DNA from: Cellulomonas sp. P24
GTDB taxonomy: Bacteria > Actinomycetota > Actinomycetes > Actinomycetales > Cellulomonadaceae
Assembly (NCBI RefSeq): GCF_024704385.1
Contig: NZ_JAJDFX010000002.1
Coordinates: 3,782,001 to 3,846,000 of the forward strand
Reading direction: 5' to 3'
Length of the DNA: 64,000 nt
The notes under the pieces are model-generated. The model saw only the letters and a program-made list of their open reading frames with translations, ran no database searches and was not told the origin of the DNA. The translations under genes were made by a program, and so were the position numbers. Position 1 is the stretch's first letter. The number at the start of each line of letters is the position of its first letter. Shown one piece after another: positions 51,345-60,399 of the stretch.

Positions 51345-53276
51345 TCAGGCCGACTGGTCGGCGAACTGGGTCCGGTAGAGCTCCGCGTAGAGCCCGTCGG
51401 CGGCGAGCAGCTCGGTATGCGTCCCGCGCTCGACGATGCGGCCACGCTCCACGACCGCGATGACGTCCGCGCGGCGGATCGTCGACAGCCGGTGCGCGAT
51501 CACGATCGACGTGCGTCCCGTCATCGCCGCGTCCAGGGCGTCCTGGACGGCGGCCTCGGACTCGGAGTCGAGGTGCGCGGTCGCCTCGTCGAGGACGATG
51601 ACCCGTGGGGAACGGAGCAGCAGGCGGGCGATCGCGATGCGCTGCTTCTCACCCCCGGAGAGCCGGTGTCCGCGATCGCCGACCATGGTGTCCAGGCCCT
51701 CGGGCAGCCGCCGGACGAGGTCGTCGACGTGTGCCGCCGCGAGCGCCCGGTGGAGCTGGTCGTCGTCGGCGGACGGGTCGGCGTACAGGAGGTTGTTCCG
51801 CACCGTGTCGTGGAACAGATGCGCGTCCTGGCTCACCATCCCGACCGCGACGTGCAACGAGGCCTGCGTCACCGACCGCAGGTCGCGACCGCCGATCCGC
51901 ACGGATCCGGAGGTCGGGTCGTACAGCCGCAGGACGAGACCGCCGAGGGTCGTCTTCCCGGCTCCGCTCGGCCCCACGAGCGCGAGCATCCGGCCGGGCT
52001 CGACGGCGAGCGTGACGTCGTCGAGCACGTCGGCGTCGGTCGCACCGGGCACACCGGGCACACCGTCGTCGGTGGCCGCGTCGTCGCTTCCGGTGTCCGC
52101 ACCGTCGCGACCGGGCCGGCGCTCCATCGACGCGAGCGAGACCTGCGAGACCTGCGGGTAGCGGAAGGAGACACCCGTGAGCTCGACGCCCAGTGGTCCG
52201 TCCGGCAGCTCCACCGCGTCAGGGGCGTCGGCCACGAGCGGTTCGAGGTCGAGCACCTCGAAGACGCGCTCGAAGGACACGAGCGCCGTCATGATGTCGA
52301 CCTGGACGTTGCTCAGCGCGGTGACCGGCCCGTACAGCCGGCCGAGGAGCCCGGCGAACGCCACGAGCGTGCCGATCGTGACGGTCCCGCTGATCGCCAG
52401 CACACCGCCGACCCCGTACACGAACGCGGTCGCGATCGAGGCCATCGCCCCCAGGGCGGCGAAGAAGACCCGGTTGCTCATGGCGATGCGGACGCCGATG
52501 TCCCGCACCCGGCCCGCGCGGTCGGTGAACTCGGCGGCCTCGCGCTCCGGCGTGCCGAACAGCTTCACCAGGAGGGCACCCGCGACGTTGAAGCGTTCCG
52601 TCATCCGGTTGCCGAGCTCGGCGTTGAGCTGCATGCCCTCACGGGTCAGGCCGGCGAGGCGGCGCCCGACGCGGCGCGCGGGCAGCAGGAGCACCGGGAC
52701 GACGAGCAGGGCGAACACCGTGATCTGCCACGACAGCGCGAGCATCGTGCCGAGCACCACGATCACGGACACGACGTTGGAGACGAGGCCGGAGAGCGTC
52801 GACGTGAAGGCCTGCTGCGCTCCGATGACGTCCGAGTTCAGCCGCGTGACGAGCGAACCGGTCTGGGTGCGGGTGAAGAACGCGATCGACTGCTTCTGGA
52901 CGTGCGTGAACACGTCGTTCCGCAGGTCGAAGATGAGGCCCTCACCGATGCGGGACGAGTACCAGCGCTGGACGAGGTTCAGCACGGCCTCGGCGATCGC
53001 GACGACGGCGACGAGCGACGCGAGGACGATCACCAGCCGTTTGTCGCGACCGCCGACGCCGTCGTCGACGATCCTCTGCAGCAGCAGCGGGGTCGCGACG
53101 ACCAGCAGCGACGCGACGACGACCAGGACGAGGAAGACGGCGACCTGGACGCGGTACGGACGGGCGTAGGCGAGGATGCGCCGCGCGGTCCCCGGAGTGA
53201 GGCGGTGACCCGTCACGCTGGCGTCCTGGCGGTACGAGCGCAGCGAGGCCCACTCGCCCCGATGGTTCATGGACAT
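51345..53276 (-). CDS. ABC-type exporter (fused permease and ATP-binding domain)
   Basis: The product is a 643-residue half-transporter with a six-helix ABC exporter membrane domain (about residues 30-330) and a C-terminal ATPase: Walker A GPSGAGKTTL, signature LSGGEKQR, Walker B VIVLDEATAHLD. A Gly/Asp-rich insertion (about residues 375-410) sits just before the ATPase core. It likely works as a homodimer to export a lipid or drug; the substrate cannot be told. The ATG at 53276 has a GAGG site; the ATG at 53270 is possible. It is not coupled to arsM, which begins 139 bases downstream. Confidence 0.92.
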   Translation of the reverse strand: MSMNHRGEWASLRSYRQDASVTGHRLTPGTARRILAYARPYRVQVAVFLVLVVVASLLVVATPLLLQRIVDDGVGGRDKRLVIVLASLVAVVAIAEAVLNLVQRWYSSRIGEGLIFDLRNDVFTHVQKQSIAFFTRTQTGSLVTRLNSDVIGAQQAFTSTLSGLVSNVVSVIVVLGTMLALSWQITVFALLVVPVLLLPARRVGRRLAGLTREGMQLNAELGNRMTERFNVAGALLVKLFGTPEREAAEFTDRAGRVRDIGVRIAMSNRVFFAALGAMASIATAFVYGVGGVLAISGTVTIGTLVAFAGLLGRLYGPVTALSNVQVDIMTALVSFERVFEVLDLEPLVADAPDAVELPDGPLGVELTGVSFRYPQVSQVSLASMERRPGRDGADTGSDDAATDDGVPGVPGATDADVLDDVTLAVEPGRMLALVGPSGAGKTTLGGLVLRLYDPTSGSVRIGGRDLRSVTQASLHVAVGMVSQDAHLFHDTVRNNLLYADPSADDDQLHRALAAAHVDDLVRRLPEGLDTMVGDRGHRLSGGEKQRIAIARLLLRSPRVIVLDEATAHLDSESEAAVQDALDAAMTGRTSIVIAHRLSTIRRADVIAVVERGRIVERGTHTELLAADGLYAELYRTQFADQSA

Positions 53277-53323
53277 GCCCTGATCCTCACATCCTTCGGG
53301 GCAGGTCCTGGCATCGGGGCGGC

Positions 53324-53344
53324 GCCGTCCTCAGCCGGGACGGC
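53324..53344 (-). terminator. short hairpin after the iminopeptidase-like gene
   Basis: GCCGTCC (53324-53330) pairs with GGACGGC (53338-53344) around a seven-base loop just past the stop at 53359. Confidence 0.4.
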
Positions 53345-53358
53345 TCGGTGGCGAGGAC

Positions 53359-54645
53359 TCAGCGGCGACCCGCCGCCAGGTCGATGAGGTGCGGGAGGAT
53401 CGTGTCCCCGGCGACCCGGAGCCCGTCGTGGAGGAACTCGTTCGTGATCCAGACGCGGGTGCTGCCGACGGCCTCCACCGTCTGCGTCGCGAGGTCGAGG
53501 TCGACGTACGGGTCGTCGAGGTACTGGACGGCTGCGACGGGGACCTCGTTGACGGCGAGGCGCGCCGGGTCGTAGAGCGCCGGCCAGTCCGTCCGTGCCG
53601 CGAGGACGTCGGCTGCGGCGCGGAACGGCCGCAGCGAGCGGTACTGCTCGAACATCCAGGGGAACATCATCTCGCCGGTGAGCTGCAACGGCCGGGCGTC
53701 GGTCGCCAGCTCGGGGCGCTCGTCGCGCACGCGCTGGGCGGCCCACGCCGACGCGCCGTGGCCCTGCTGGTAGATGCACTCCTGGAGGACCGCGTACAAC
53801 GGGTTGTCGTCGAACCCGGTCGTCTGCTGCACCGCGGAGGTGAAGCCCTCCGACAGGGCCGGCTCGATCGTCGCCGACCAAGCGGTGTCGAGCAGCCAGT
53901 GCACCGACTCGAACCCGGTGCTCATCCCGAAGGACATCCCGAGCGCCTGGAGCCGCTCGACCGTGAACGGGTCACCGTTCGGGAGGCGGACGTCGCCGGC
54001 GGCGAGGTGGTCGGCGATCGCCGCCAGCCGGTCCTGGTCCTGCGGGTAGCGGCGGTGGAACTCGGCGTTGCGTCGCTCCATGCGCGGGTACGTGCGCCGG
54101 TAGACGGCCTCCGCGTCGGCGTCGATCCCGATCAGCCCACCGGTGACGTAGCACGCCGTGAGCGCCTCGGGCGCGGTCGACAGGTAGGCGAGTGTGAGGA
54201 AGCCTCCGTAGCTCTGGCCGAGGGTCGCCCACCGGGCGCCGCCGTACACCGTGCGTCGCACGTGCTCGGCGTCCGCGACGATCGCGTCCTGACGGAAGCA
54301 CGCGAGCACGTCGGCCTGCTCCTCGGGGGACCCCACGGTGGCGATCCAGTGACCGTCGACGCGTGAGCTGCGTCCGGTGCCGCGCTGGTCGAGCAGGACG
54401 ACGCGGTGGGTCTGCAGGGCGGTGGCCCACCAGCCCGAGGCCGTCGGGCGGGGACCCTGACCGCCGGGCCCGCCCTGCAGGAACAGCAGCAACGGGAGGT
54501 CCTCTCCCTTGCGTGCCGGGTCGACGATCTCACGGACGAAGACCGTCAGGGTCGGCGAACCGTCCGGCCGGTCCCAGCACAGGGGCACGGTGACCTCGTG
54601 CTCCCGGACGTGGATGCCGGGGATGGTGTACTCGGCGACGAGCAT
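53359..54645 (-). CDS. proline iminopeptidase-like alpha/beta hydrolase (S33 family)
   Basis: The product is a 428-residue alpha/beta hydrolase of the prolyl iminopeptidase group. Signature segments are LLLFLQGGPGGQGPRP (the S33 HGGPG-like loop), LDQRGTGRSS, the nucleophile elbow GQSYGGFLTLAY and the C-terminal EFLHDGLRVAG with the His. There is no signal peptide, so it is cytoplasmic, probably releasing N-terminal proline or similar residues from peptides. It is longer than E. coli-type enzymes because of an inserted cap domain (about 180-300). Confidence 0.9.
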   Translation of the reverse strand: MLVAEYTIPGIHVREHEVTVPLCWDRPDGSPTLTVFVREIVDPARKGEDLPLLLFLQGGPGGQGPRPTASGWWATALQTHRVVLLDQRGTGRSSRVDGHWIATVGSPEEQADVLACFRQDAIVADAEHVRRTVYGGARWATLGQSYGGFLTLAYLSTAPEALTACYVTGGLIGIDADAEAVYRRTYPRMERRNAEFHRRYPQDQDRLAAIADHLAAGDVRLPNGDPFTVERLQALGMSFGMSTGFESVHWLLDTAWSATIEPALSEGFTSAVQQTTGFDDNPLYAVLQECIYQQGHGASAWAAQRVRDERPELATDARPLQLTGEMMFPWMFEQYRSLRPFRAAADVLAARTDWPALYDPARLAVNEVPVAAVQYLDDPYVDLDLATQTVEAVGSTRVWITNEFLHDGLRVAGDTILPHLIDLAAGRR

Positions 54646-54699
54646 GGGTGTCGACCTTCTCTCAGGACGTCAGGACATCGTGCGGTCTCGGGAGCAGAC

Positions 54700-55407
54700 T
54701 CAGGTGCTCAGGATCTCGACAGGAGCTCGGCGCCGGGCCTGTGCCACGACGCCCGAGGCGATCAGCACCTGCCCGACGACGTACGTGAGCATCACCCAGA
54801 AGCCGTGCTCGGGCACCGCGTACCACGAGGTGAACGCCTGCAGTGCGATCAGCGAGTCCGAGACGAGGAAGATCGCGGCGCCGATCGCGACACGCCGGTT
54901 CACCCCGGTCGCCAGTGCCGCCATCGAGACCAGGCACACCCCGTACACGACTGTCGGGACGAGGAGCGACCCGGTGCCGGGCGCGCACGCCGCAATGAGG
55001 GCGACGAGCGCGACGAGGTACGCGAGCGTGCCGATCGTCCCCGCACGGCGGCCACCTGCCCGGAGCAGCCCGAGGACCGACTGTGCACGGAACGGCCAGA
55101 ACGCGGCGACGTAGCAGACCTGCGCGCACAGGAAGAACGCGACCATCACGAGGAAGCGCGAGCCCGACGGCGCGAGGTGAGGTGCGGTGTCCCCGAGCCA
55201 GGACGCGACCAGCCCCGCGAGGACGAGCCGGACGAGCCGGTCCCGCGGTGCGCGGACCTCCATGGCGACCCAGGCGGCGAGGAGCGGCATGAGGAACCAC
55301 TGGGTGACGTCGGCGACGCGGCCGGCGGACGTCAGGTGTGCGCCGAGGTGCACCGCCGTCGTCGCGACGAGCAGGCCGGCCAGGACCCGGTTGCGGAGTG
55401 CGGGCAT
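54700..55407 (-). CDS. YhhN family membrane protein (lysoplasmalogenase-like)
   Basis: The product is a 235-residue integral membrane protein with about eight hydrophobic segments. It shows family features VTQWFLMPLLAAW, SWLGDTAPHL, and ALIAAC-type helices, with SDSLIAL near the C-terminus holding the acidic residue conserved in YhhN/TMEM86 proteins. Some members hydrolyse the vinyl-ether bond of lysoplasmalogens; that substrate in this organism is unproven. The ATG at 55407 has only a weak upstream site. It is divergent from the DUF6421 gene. Confidence 0.85.
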   Translation of the reverse strand: MPALRNRVLAGLLVATTAVHLGAHLTSAGRVADVTQWFLMPLLAAWVAMEVRAPRDRLVRLVLAGLVASWLGDTAPHLAPSGSRFLVMVAFFLCAQVCYVAAFWPFRAQSVLGLLRAGGRRAGTIGTLAYLVALVALIAACAPGTGSLLVPTVVYGVCLVSMAALATGVNRRVAIGAAIFLVSDSLIALQAFTSWYAVPEHGFWVMLTYVVGQVLIASGVVAQARRRAPVEILST

Positions 55408-55461
55408 CGGTGCACCAGGACCTTTCTGTCGGGACGCCGATCCGGTCGGTCCTCGGTACCG

Positions 55462-55490
55462 TTGATCCGTCCGTGGCGTCAACGTAGCGT
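55462..55490 (+). promoter_or_regulatory. promoter of the DUF6421 gene
   Basis: TTGATC (55462-55467), a 17-base spacer and TAGCGT (55485-55490) match the actinobacterial house-keeping pattern, about 75 bases before the ATG. GTTGA and TCAAC flank the spacer as a loose inverted repeat. Confidence 0.55.
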
Positions 55491-55564
55491 TCGATGGTCC
55501 GGTCGCGCTGCGGCCGGCGCGACGACACGTCGACGACCCGCCCACAAGGCTGTGAGGACGACTG

Positions 55565-57451
55565 ATGACGATCTTCCCGACGGTGTACGTCCCGGAGCAC
55601 GTGCGGTTCGCCGACCCGGCCGCCTGCGACCATCTCGCGACCCATGGCCTGGTCCTCGTCGAGCGTCCGGAGGAGGCCGACGTCGTGCTCGCGCTGGAGG
55701 GCGCGGACCACGCCGACCTGCGGCGCGCAGGTGCCGGGGTCGTCGTCCTCGCGGGGGACGTGGGCGTGGCCGACCAGCTTCTCGCCGAGCGTGGGATCGC
55801 GGTCCGTGCCGCGGAACGACCGGCCGTCGCCCGAACCGTCGCCCGTGTCGACGCGGACGCGGCGGATCGTCGGGCGGTGGACCTGCTGGCGTGGACAAGC
55901 TCCGCGCTCCTCCCGGTCACGGCGACGCTGCAGCTCACGGAGTCGTCGGTCGCCGTGCTGCGGGCGCCGATGCCGACACCGGACGGGCACGCGTCCGGGC
56001 AGGTCGTCGGGGCGGTCTCCGAGGGAGACGGTCGGGTCGTCGTCCTGGGGCTGGACGTCCTCGGCCATCCCGGGGGCGCCGAGGTGCTCCTCGACGCACT
56101 CGTCTGCGCGGCCCCGCCGCCTGCTGCCCCGTCGACCGGGGTGGACTCCCTCGCGCACGAGCCGGCCTGGCTCGACGTCAAGGCGGCCGTATCGGCGCTG
56201 CAGGAGCTCCAGGCGCCGGACGGTTCGGTCCCCGACCCGGGCGACCACGGGCGGGCGAGGGAGCTCGTCGCGACGGTCTCGGACGCCGTCCAGCGGCTCG
56301 CGCCGCTGCTCCCGCACGACGCGGAGTACCTGGCCGCGGTGGTCGACGACCTGGCCGCCTGGGCCGGGGATGGATTCATGGTGCCCGACTTCCTCGACTC
56401 GCTCGTCGCGTTCCACCCCGAGCGCGCGCGGGTCGACGGCCTCGCGCACCTGGTCGTCTTCCCGATGTACACCCAGAACGGGAGCCCGGACCGGCATCTC
56501 GAGGCGGTGCTGCTGCGGGTCCTGTGGCCGGAGTTCGTCGCCGCGCTCGAGGCGGGGGAGTTCTCGAACGCCCTGTTCGTCCCGGTCGCGTTCCTCGACT
56601 TCACGAGCGGCTACGACACGAACTCGGCGGTGCTCTTCCCGGAGACGGTCGCGACCCGTGAGACCCCCGTGTTCACCTGGGGCGCGATCTTCGCCGACCG
56701 CGAGGCCGCGCGGTTCCGGCGCGTCGTGGACGCCGCTGCGCGCACCTGCCGGCTGGCGCTCCCGCCCGACGCCGCGCGCCTCGTGGACGACCAGCACCTC
56801 GCCGAGGAGACGTTCGTCATGTGGGACCTGATCCACGACCGGACGCACATGCGCGGCGACCTCCCGTTCGACCCGTTCATGATCAAGCAGCGGATGCCGT
56901 ACTTCCTGTACGCCCTCGAGGAGCTCCGGTGCGACCTCACGGCGTTCCGCCACGCGGTGCGGCTCGAGGCGGACGGCGTGCCCCACGCGCGGCTCGTGCA
57001 GTACGCCGTCGTCCTCGACCGGATCTTCCGGTTCGCGATCACCGGGAGCCGCGTCCGGAACTACGACGGCCTCGGCGGTCAGCTCCTGTTCGCGTGGCTG
57101 CACCAGCGCCGCGTCCTGCACTGGACCGACAACCGGCTGACGATCGACTGGCCGGATCTCCCCGACGCGGTGGTCGCCCTCGGTGACGCGATCGACGACC
57201 TGTACTGGCGCTCGATCGACAGGCCGAAGACCGTGCACTGGCTCGCCGCGTACGAGCTGGTCTCCGGGACCCTCGCACCGCACCCGGCGTCCGTGTGGGC
57301 GCACGGCGCGGCGGCGCTGCCGGTCGACGGCCCACCGAAGGGGCTGACCGACGCCGTGCTCCCCGACGAGTTCCCGCTGTCGATGTTCTACGAGGCGCTG
57401 CACCGGAAGATCGGCGGGGTGGTCGCGTCGACCGCGGGCCTCACGGGCTGA
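55565..57451 (+). CDS. DUF6421 family protein
   Basis: The product is a 628-residue protein of unknown function. The first ~190 residues alternate beta strands and helices like an NAD-binding or hydroxyacid-dehydrogenase-type region (VVVLAGDVGVADQLL). The remainder is helical with a conserved core FVMWDLIHDRTHMRGDLPFD, where His424 and His428 form HxxxH, then PFMIKQRMPYFLYALEELR. HxxxH with nearby Asp and Glu could bind a metal; this is inference. No signal peptide or membrane segment is seen. The ATG has a GAGGACG site. It converges on a zinc-ribbon SDR gene, its usual partner in actinobacteria. Confidence 0.85.
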   Translation: MTIFPTVYVPEHVRFADPAACDHLATHGLVLVERPEEADVVLALEGADHADLRRAGAGVVVLAGDVGVADQLLAERGIAVRAAERPAVARTVARVDADAADRRAVDLLAWTSSALLPVTATLQLTESSVAVLRAPMPTPDGHASGQVVGAVSEGDGRVVVLGLDVLGHPGGAEVLLDALVCAAPPPAAPSTGVDSLAHEPAWLDVKAAVSALQELQAPDGSVPDPGDHGRARELVATVSDAVQRLAPLLPHDAEYLAAVVDDLAAWAGDGFMVPDFLDSLVAFHPERARVDGLAHLVVFPMYTQNGSPDRHLEAVLLRVLWPEFVAALEAGEFSNALFVPVAFLDFTSGYDTNSAVLFPETVATRETPVFTWGAIFADREAARFRRVVDAAARTCRLALPPDAARLVDDQHLAEETFVMWDLIHDRTHMRGDLPFDPFMIKQRMPYFLYALEELRCDLTAFRHAVRLEADGVPHARLVQYAVVLDRIFRFAITGSRVRNYDGLGGQLLFAWLHQRRVLHWTDNRLTIDWPDLPDAVVALGDAIDDLYWRSIDRPKTVHWLAAYELVSGTLAPHPASVWAHGAAALPVDGPPKGLTDAVLPDEFPLSMFYEALHRKIGGVVASTAGLTG

Positions 57452-57466
57452 GTCGACCGCGCTGGG

Positions 57467-57510
57467 CCGGTCGCCAGCCGGTCGCCAGCCGGTCGCCAGC
57501 CGGTCGCCGG
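57467..57510. repeat. 11-bp tandem repeat, four copies
   Basis: CCGGTCGCCAG occurs at 57467, 57478 and 57489, with a fourth copy at 57500 that has one change. The array fills the gap between the convergent DUF6421 and SDR genes and its end can fold with the following GGCTGGTCACC into a terminator-like stem. Confidence 0.8.
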
Positions 57511-57515
57511 GCTGG

Positions 57516-59021
57516 TCACCAGGCCGCGGGCTGGTAGTCCTTGAGGAAGCAGCCGACGAGGTCCTCGCCCGCCTCGCCGCGCACGATCGGGTCGTAGACC
57601 CGGGCGGCTCCGTCGACGAGGTCGAGCGGGGCGTGGAAGCCCTCCTCGGCCAGCCGGACCTTCGTCGGGTGCGGTCGCTCGTCCGTGATCCACCCGGTGT
57701 CGACGCTCGTCATGAGGATGCCGTCCTCCGCGAGCTCGGCGGCGCTCGTCCGCGTCAGCATGTTGACCGCGGCCTTGGCCATGTTGGTGTGCGGGTGACC
57801 GGGGCCCTTGTAGCCGCGCGAGAACACCCCCTCCATCGCGGAGACGTTGACGACGTAGGTGCGCCGGGCCGTGGAGGCCTTCAGTGCCCCGCGCAGGCGG
57901 CTGACGAGGATGAACGGCGCGGTCTGGTTGCAGAGCTGGACCTCGAGCAGCTCCATCGGGTCGACCTCGTCCACCGTCGCGACCCAGCTGTTGGTGTGGT
58001 GCGTGTCGGGGACGAGGCCGCCGGCGTCGATCGACGTGCCGGCGACGAGCCGGCTCAGCGAGGCGGCCTCGGCGGTCAGCGCCTGGGCCGTGACGTCGGC
58101 CGCGCCGGCGATCGCGAGCGACGGGGACGTCAGGGTCGTCACGGAGCCGGCGAGAGCGCGGGGGTGCGCGTCGCTCGTGTGCCCGAGACTCGTGATCTGC
58201 GGCAGCGGGCCGTCGGGGAGCGGCGAGAGCTCGGCGTCGACGAGCCGTGCGTAGGAGCCCGGTGACCGTCGGACCGTCTGCGCGGCGTTGTTGATCAGGA
58301 TGTCGAGAGGGCCCTCCGCCGCGACGGCGTCCGCGAGGGCGACGACCTGGGCCGGGTCGCGGAGGTCGATCCCGACGATCGAGAGACGGTCGAGCCACTC
58401 GGGGCTGTCGGCCAGGGCGGCGAAGCGTCGTGTGGCGTCCCGCGGGAAGCGGGTCGTGATCGTCAGGTGCGCGCCGTCGCGCAGGAGGCGCAACGCGATG
58501 TACATGCCGATCTTGGCGCGGCCGCCGGTGAGCAGCGCGCGACGACCGGTGAGGTCGGTGCGCGCCTCCCGCTTCGCGTGGTTGAACGCGGCGCACGACG
58601 GGCAGAGCTGGTGGTAGAAGGCGTCGACCTCGGTGTACGGCTGCTTGCAGATGTAGCACGGCCGCGCCCGCAGGAGCGTCCCGGCGCTCGCGCCGCGGGC
58701 CGAGGAGACCAGCGGGATCCCCTGGGTCTCGTCGTCGATCCGCCCCGGGCTGCCGGTCGCGGTCGCGGCGACGACGGCACGGTCCGCGGAGCTCACCGAC
58801 TCGCGCTTCTCGGTGCGGCGCTGCTTCTTGACCGCCTTGAACAGGCCCGACGTCGCGCGGCGCGCGACCGCGTGGTGCGGGTGGTCGTGCGGGAGCTCGC
58901 ACAGGGCGTCGACGACACGCAGGAAGGTCGCCAGGTCGGCGGGATCGATCCCCGCGGTCGTGGGGCCGTCGGGCTCCCCGGCGGGGGTGCGTGCGTCGGG
59001 GTGCGCCTGGGTGGCTGTCAT
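57516..59021 (-). CDS. SDR family oxidoreductase with N-terminal zinc ribbon
   Basis: The product is a 501-residue protein with a helical N-terminal region, a zinc ribbon with Cys122/Cys125 (CYICKQ) and Cys140/Cys143 (CPSC), then an SDR Rossmann domain starting at TGGRAKIG (165-172) with ILINNAAQ. The usual Tyr-x3-Lys is altered: the segment around the lysine reads GPGHPHTNMAKAA, so Thr occupies the Tyr place, and the spacing from NVSAMEG is long. This makes ordinary dehydrogenase chemistry doubtful. The ATG at 59021 starts the family N-terminus. It is the convergent partner of the DUF6421 gene. Confidence 0.88.
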   Translation of the reverse strand: MTATQAHPDARTPAGEPDGPTTAGIDPADLATFLRVVDALCELPHDHPHHAVARRATSGLFKAVKKQRRTEKRESVSSADRAVVAATATGSPGRIDDETQGIPLVSSARGASAGTLLRARPCYICKQPYTEVDAFYHQLCPSCAAFNHAKREARTDLTGRRALLTGGRAKIGMYIALRLLRDGAHLTITTRFPRDATRRFAALADSPEWLDRLSIVGIDLRDPAQVVALADAVAAEGPLDILINNAAQTVRRSPGSYARLVDAELSPLPDGPLPQITSLGHTSDAHPRALAGSVTTLTSPSLAIAGAADVTAQALTAEAASLSRLVAGTSIDAGGLVPDTHHTNSWVATVDEVDPMELLEVQLCNQTAPFILVSRLRGALKASTARRTYVVNVSAMEGVFSRGYKGPGHPHTNMAKAAVNMLTRTSAAELAEDGILMTSVDTGWITDERPHPTKVRLAEEGFHAPLDLVDGAARVYDPIVRGEAGEDLVGCFLKDYQPAAW

Positions 59022-59137
59022 GTGTCCTGCCGTCCTGCTCGGTCCGCCGGCTCCTCGCCCGGGACGCGCCGACCCCGGAGCATTCACGGGTGGGTGCGGG
59101 GGAGCGGACGGGGTGCGTGAGACGCGTTCTCGTGTCG

Positions 59138-59170
59138 TGGCACGCTCCGTGCCAGGGCCCAGACTACCGT
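59138..59170 (+). promoter_or_regulatory. inverted repeat and -10 box before the YgjV-like gene
   Basis: TGGCACG-CTC-CGTGCCA is a perfect repeat (59138-59154) covering the -35 position of a promoter whose -10 would be TACCGT (59165-59170), 39 bases before the ATG at 59210. Confidence 0.4.
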
Positions 59171-59209
59171 CGGGCCCCGGGGTATCGGGTTCTCGACGGA
59201 AGGAACGAC

Positions 59210-59917
59210 ATGAGTCTGCTCGACCTCGTCGGCTGGGTGGGGTCGGCGATCCTGGTCTGGTCCCTGCTCCAGACGCGGATCCTGCGCCTGCGGCTCATCA
59301 ACCTCATCGGCTCGCTGATCCTCGTCGCGTTCAACGTCGGCGTCGGTGTGTGGCCGATGGTCGGCCTCAACACGGTGCTCGTCGGGATCAACCTGTTCTA
59401 CCTGCGGAGGCTGCTGCAGTCCCGGCACTCGACGGCCTCGTACGCGGTCGTCGAGGTCGCTCCGGACGACGCCTACCTCGACTACCTCCTGCTGCGCCAC
59501 TCGGACGACATCCGCACGTTCGTCGCGGACTTCTCACCGACGGCGGCACGTTCCGGTGAGGCGTACCTGATCCTGCGTGAGGAAGAGACGGTCGGGTACG
59601 TGCTGCTGCACGACGCCGGCGAGGGGGTCGCGCAGATCGATCTCGACTACGTGACTCCGCGCTACCGCGACTTCACGCCGGGCGAGTTCGTGTTCCGCAC
59701 GAGCCACCTCCTCGCCGACAAGGGCTACCGGCGGGTGGTGAGCGCACCGTGCCCGGTAGGCACGTACTACGCGGGGATCGGGTTCGAGCGCGTCGGCGAG
59801 ACGTACCAGCTCGCGTTCCCCCGTCGTCCTGAGCGCGCCGGTTGGCGCCGAGAGCGCCGACGGGGAATAGTGCACTCACGAGATCGTTATACCCCCGAGG
59901 GTATTTGTCGACCGTGA
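59210..59917 (+). CDS. YgjV-type small membrane protein fused to a GNAT-like domain
   Basis: The product is a 235-residue protein. Residues 1-75 hold three hydrophobic segments of the Imp-YgjV type (LVGWVGSAILVWSLLQT, INLIGSLILVAFNVGVG, MVGLNTVLVGINLFYL). Residues ~80-215 form a GNAT-like domain with EAYLILREEETVGYVLL and GTYYAGIGFERVG, though the acetyl-CoA loop (RxxGxG) is not obvious. The function is unknown. The ATG has an AAGGA site. The last ~20 codons run into the palindrome at 59889-59904 in front of trxA. Confidence 0.8.
   Translation: MSLLDLVGWVGSAILVWSLLQTRILRLRLINLIGSLILVAFNVGVGVWPMVGLNTVLVGINLFYLRRLLQSRHSTASYAVVEVAPDDAYLDYLLLRHSDDIRTFVADFSPTAARSGEAYLILREEETVGYVLLHDAGEGVAQIDLDYVTPRYRDFTPGEFVFRTSHLLADKGYRRVVSAPCPVGTYYAGIGFERVGETYQLAFPRRPERAGWRRERRRGIVHSRDRYTPEGICRP
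59889..59904. promoter_or_regulatory. CsoR/CstR-type operator before trxA
   Basis: ATACCC-CCGA-GGGTAT is the palindrome type bound by DUF156 (CsoR/CstR) repressors, 22 bases before the trxA start. It closely matches the site at 61376-61391. Confidence 0.75.
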
Positions 59918-59926
59918 GGAGCCAGC

Positions 59927-60295
59927 ATGTCCACCGTCAACCTGACCGAGAGCGTCTTCGAGAAGACGGTCCTCGAGAACGAGATCGTTCTCGTCGACTT
60001 CTGGGCCGCGTGGTGCGGGCCGTGCCGGATGTTCGCACCGGTCTTCGAGAAGGCGTCCGAGACGCACACGGACATCGTGTTCGCGAAGGTCGACACCGAG
60101 GCCGAGCGCTCGCTCGCCGCCCAGGCGGGCATCTCGTCGATCCCCACGCTGATGGCGTTCCGCGACGGGATCCTCGTGTTCTCGCAGCCGGGCGCGCTCC
60201 CGGGCGAGTCCCTCGAGCAGCTCATCACCGGGATCCGCGGTCTCGACATGGACGACGTCCGTGCGAAGGTCGCGGCCCGCAGCGCCGTGTCCTGA
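59927..60295 (+). CDS. trxA: thioredoxin
   Basis: The product is a 122-residue thioredoxin with the redox site WCGPC in VDFWAAWCGPCRMFAP and the cis-proline loop ISSIPTLMAF. It reduces protein disulfides and persulfides in the cytoplasm. The ATG has a GAGGAG site, and a CsoR/CstR-type palindrome lies directly in front. It is the first gene of the unit trxA, cstR-like regulator and methyltransferase. This context suggests reduction of persulfidated proteins under sulfur stress rather than a house-keeping role. Confidence 0.95.
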   Translation: MSTVNLTESVFEKTVLENEIVLVDFWAAWCGPCRMFAPVFEKASETHTDIVFAKVDTEAERSLAAQAGISSIPTLMAFRDGILVFSQPGALPGESLEQLITGIRGLDMDDVRAKVAARSAVS

Positions 60296-60399
60296 CCGAT
60301 GAACCGATCCGACGCCCACGCACTCCCGACCGGAGGTTCACGGTGATCCAGCTGACCGACGGGGTATCCTTCGCGAGCGACGCGTTGAAGGGAGTCGGC

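Noticed and set aside
57467-57510. CRISPR-like array
   Set aside because: The units are directly adjacent with no spacers and are too short; no cas gene is present.
60361-60369. A third CsoR/CstR-type operator (GGGGTATCC) before the regulator gene
   Set aside because: Only one half-site is present; no ATACCC partner occurs at the right distance, so regulation through it is not supported.
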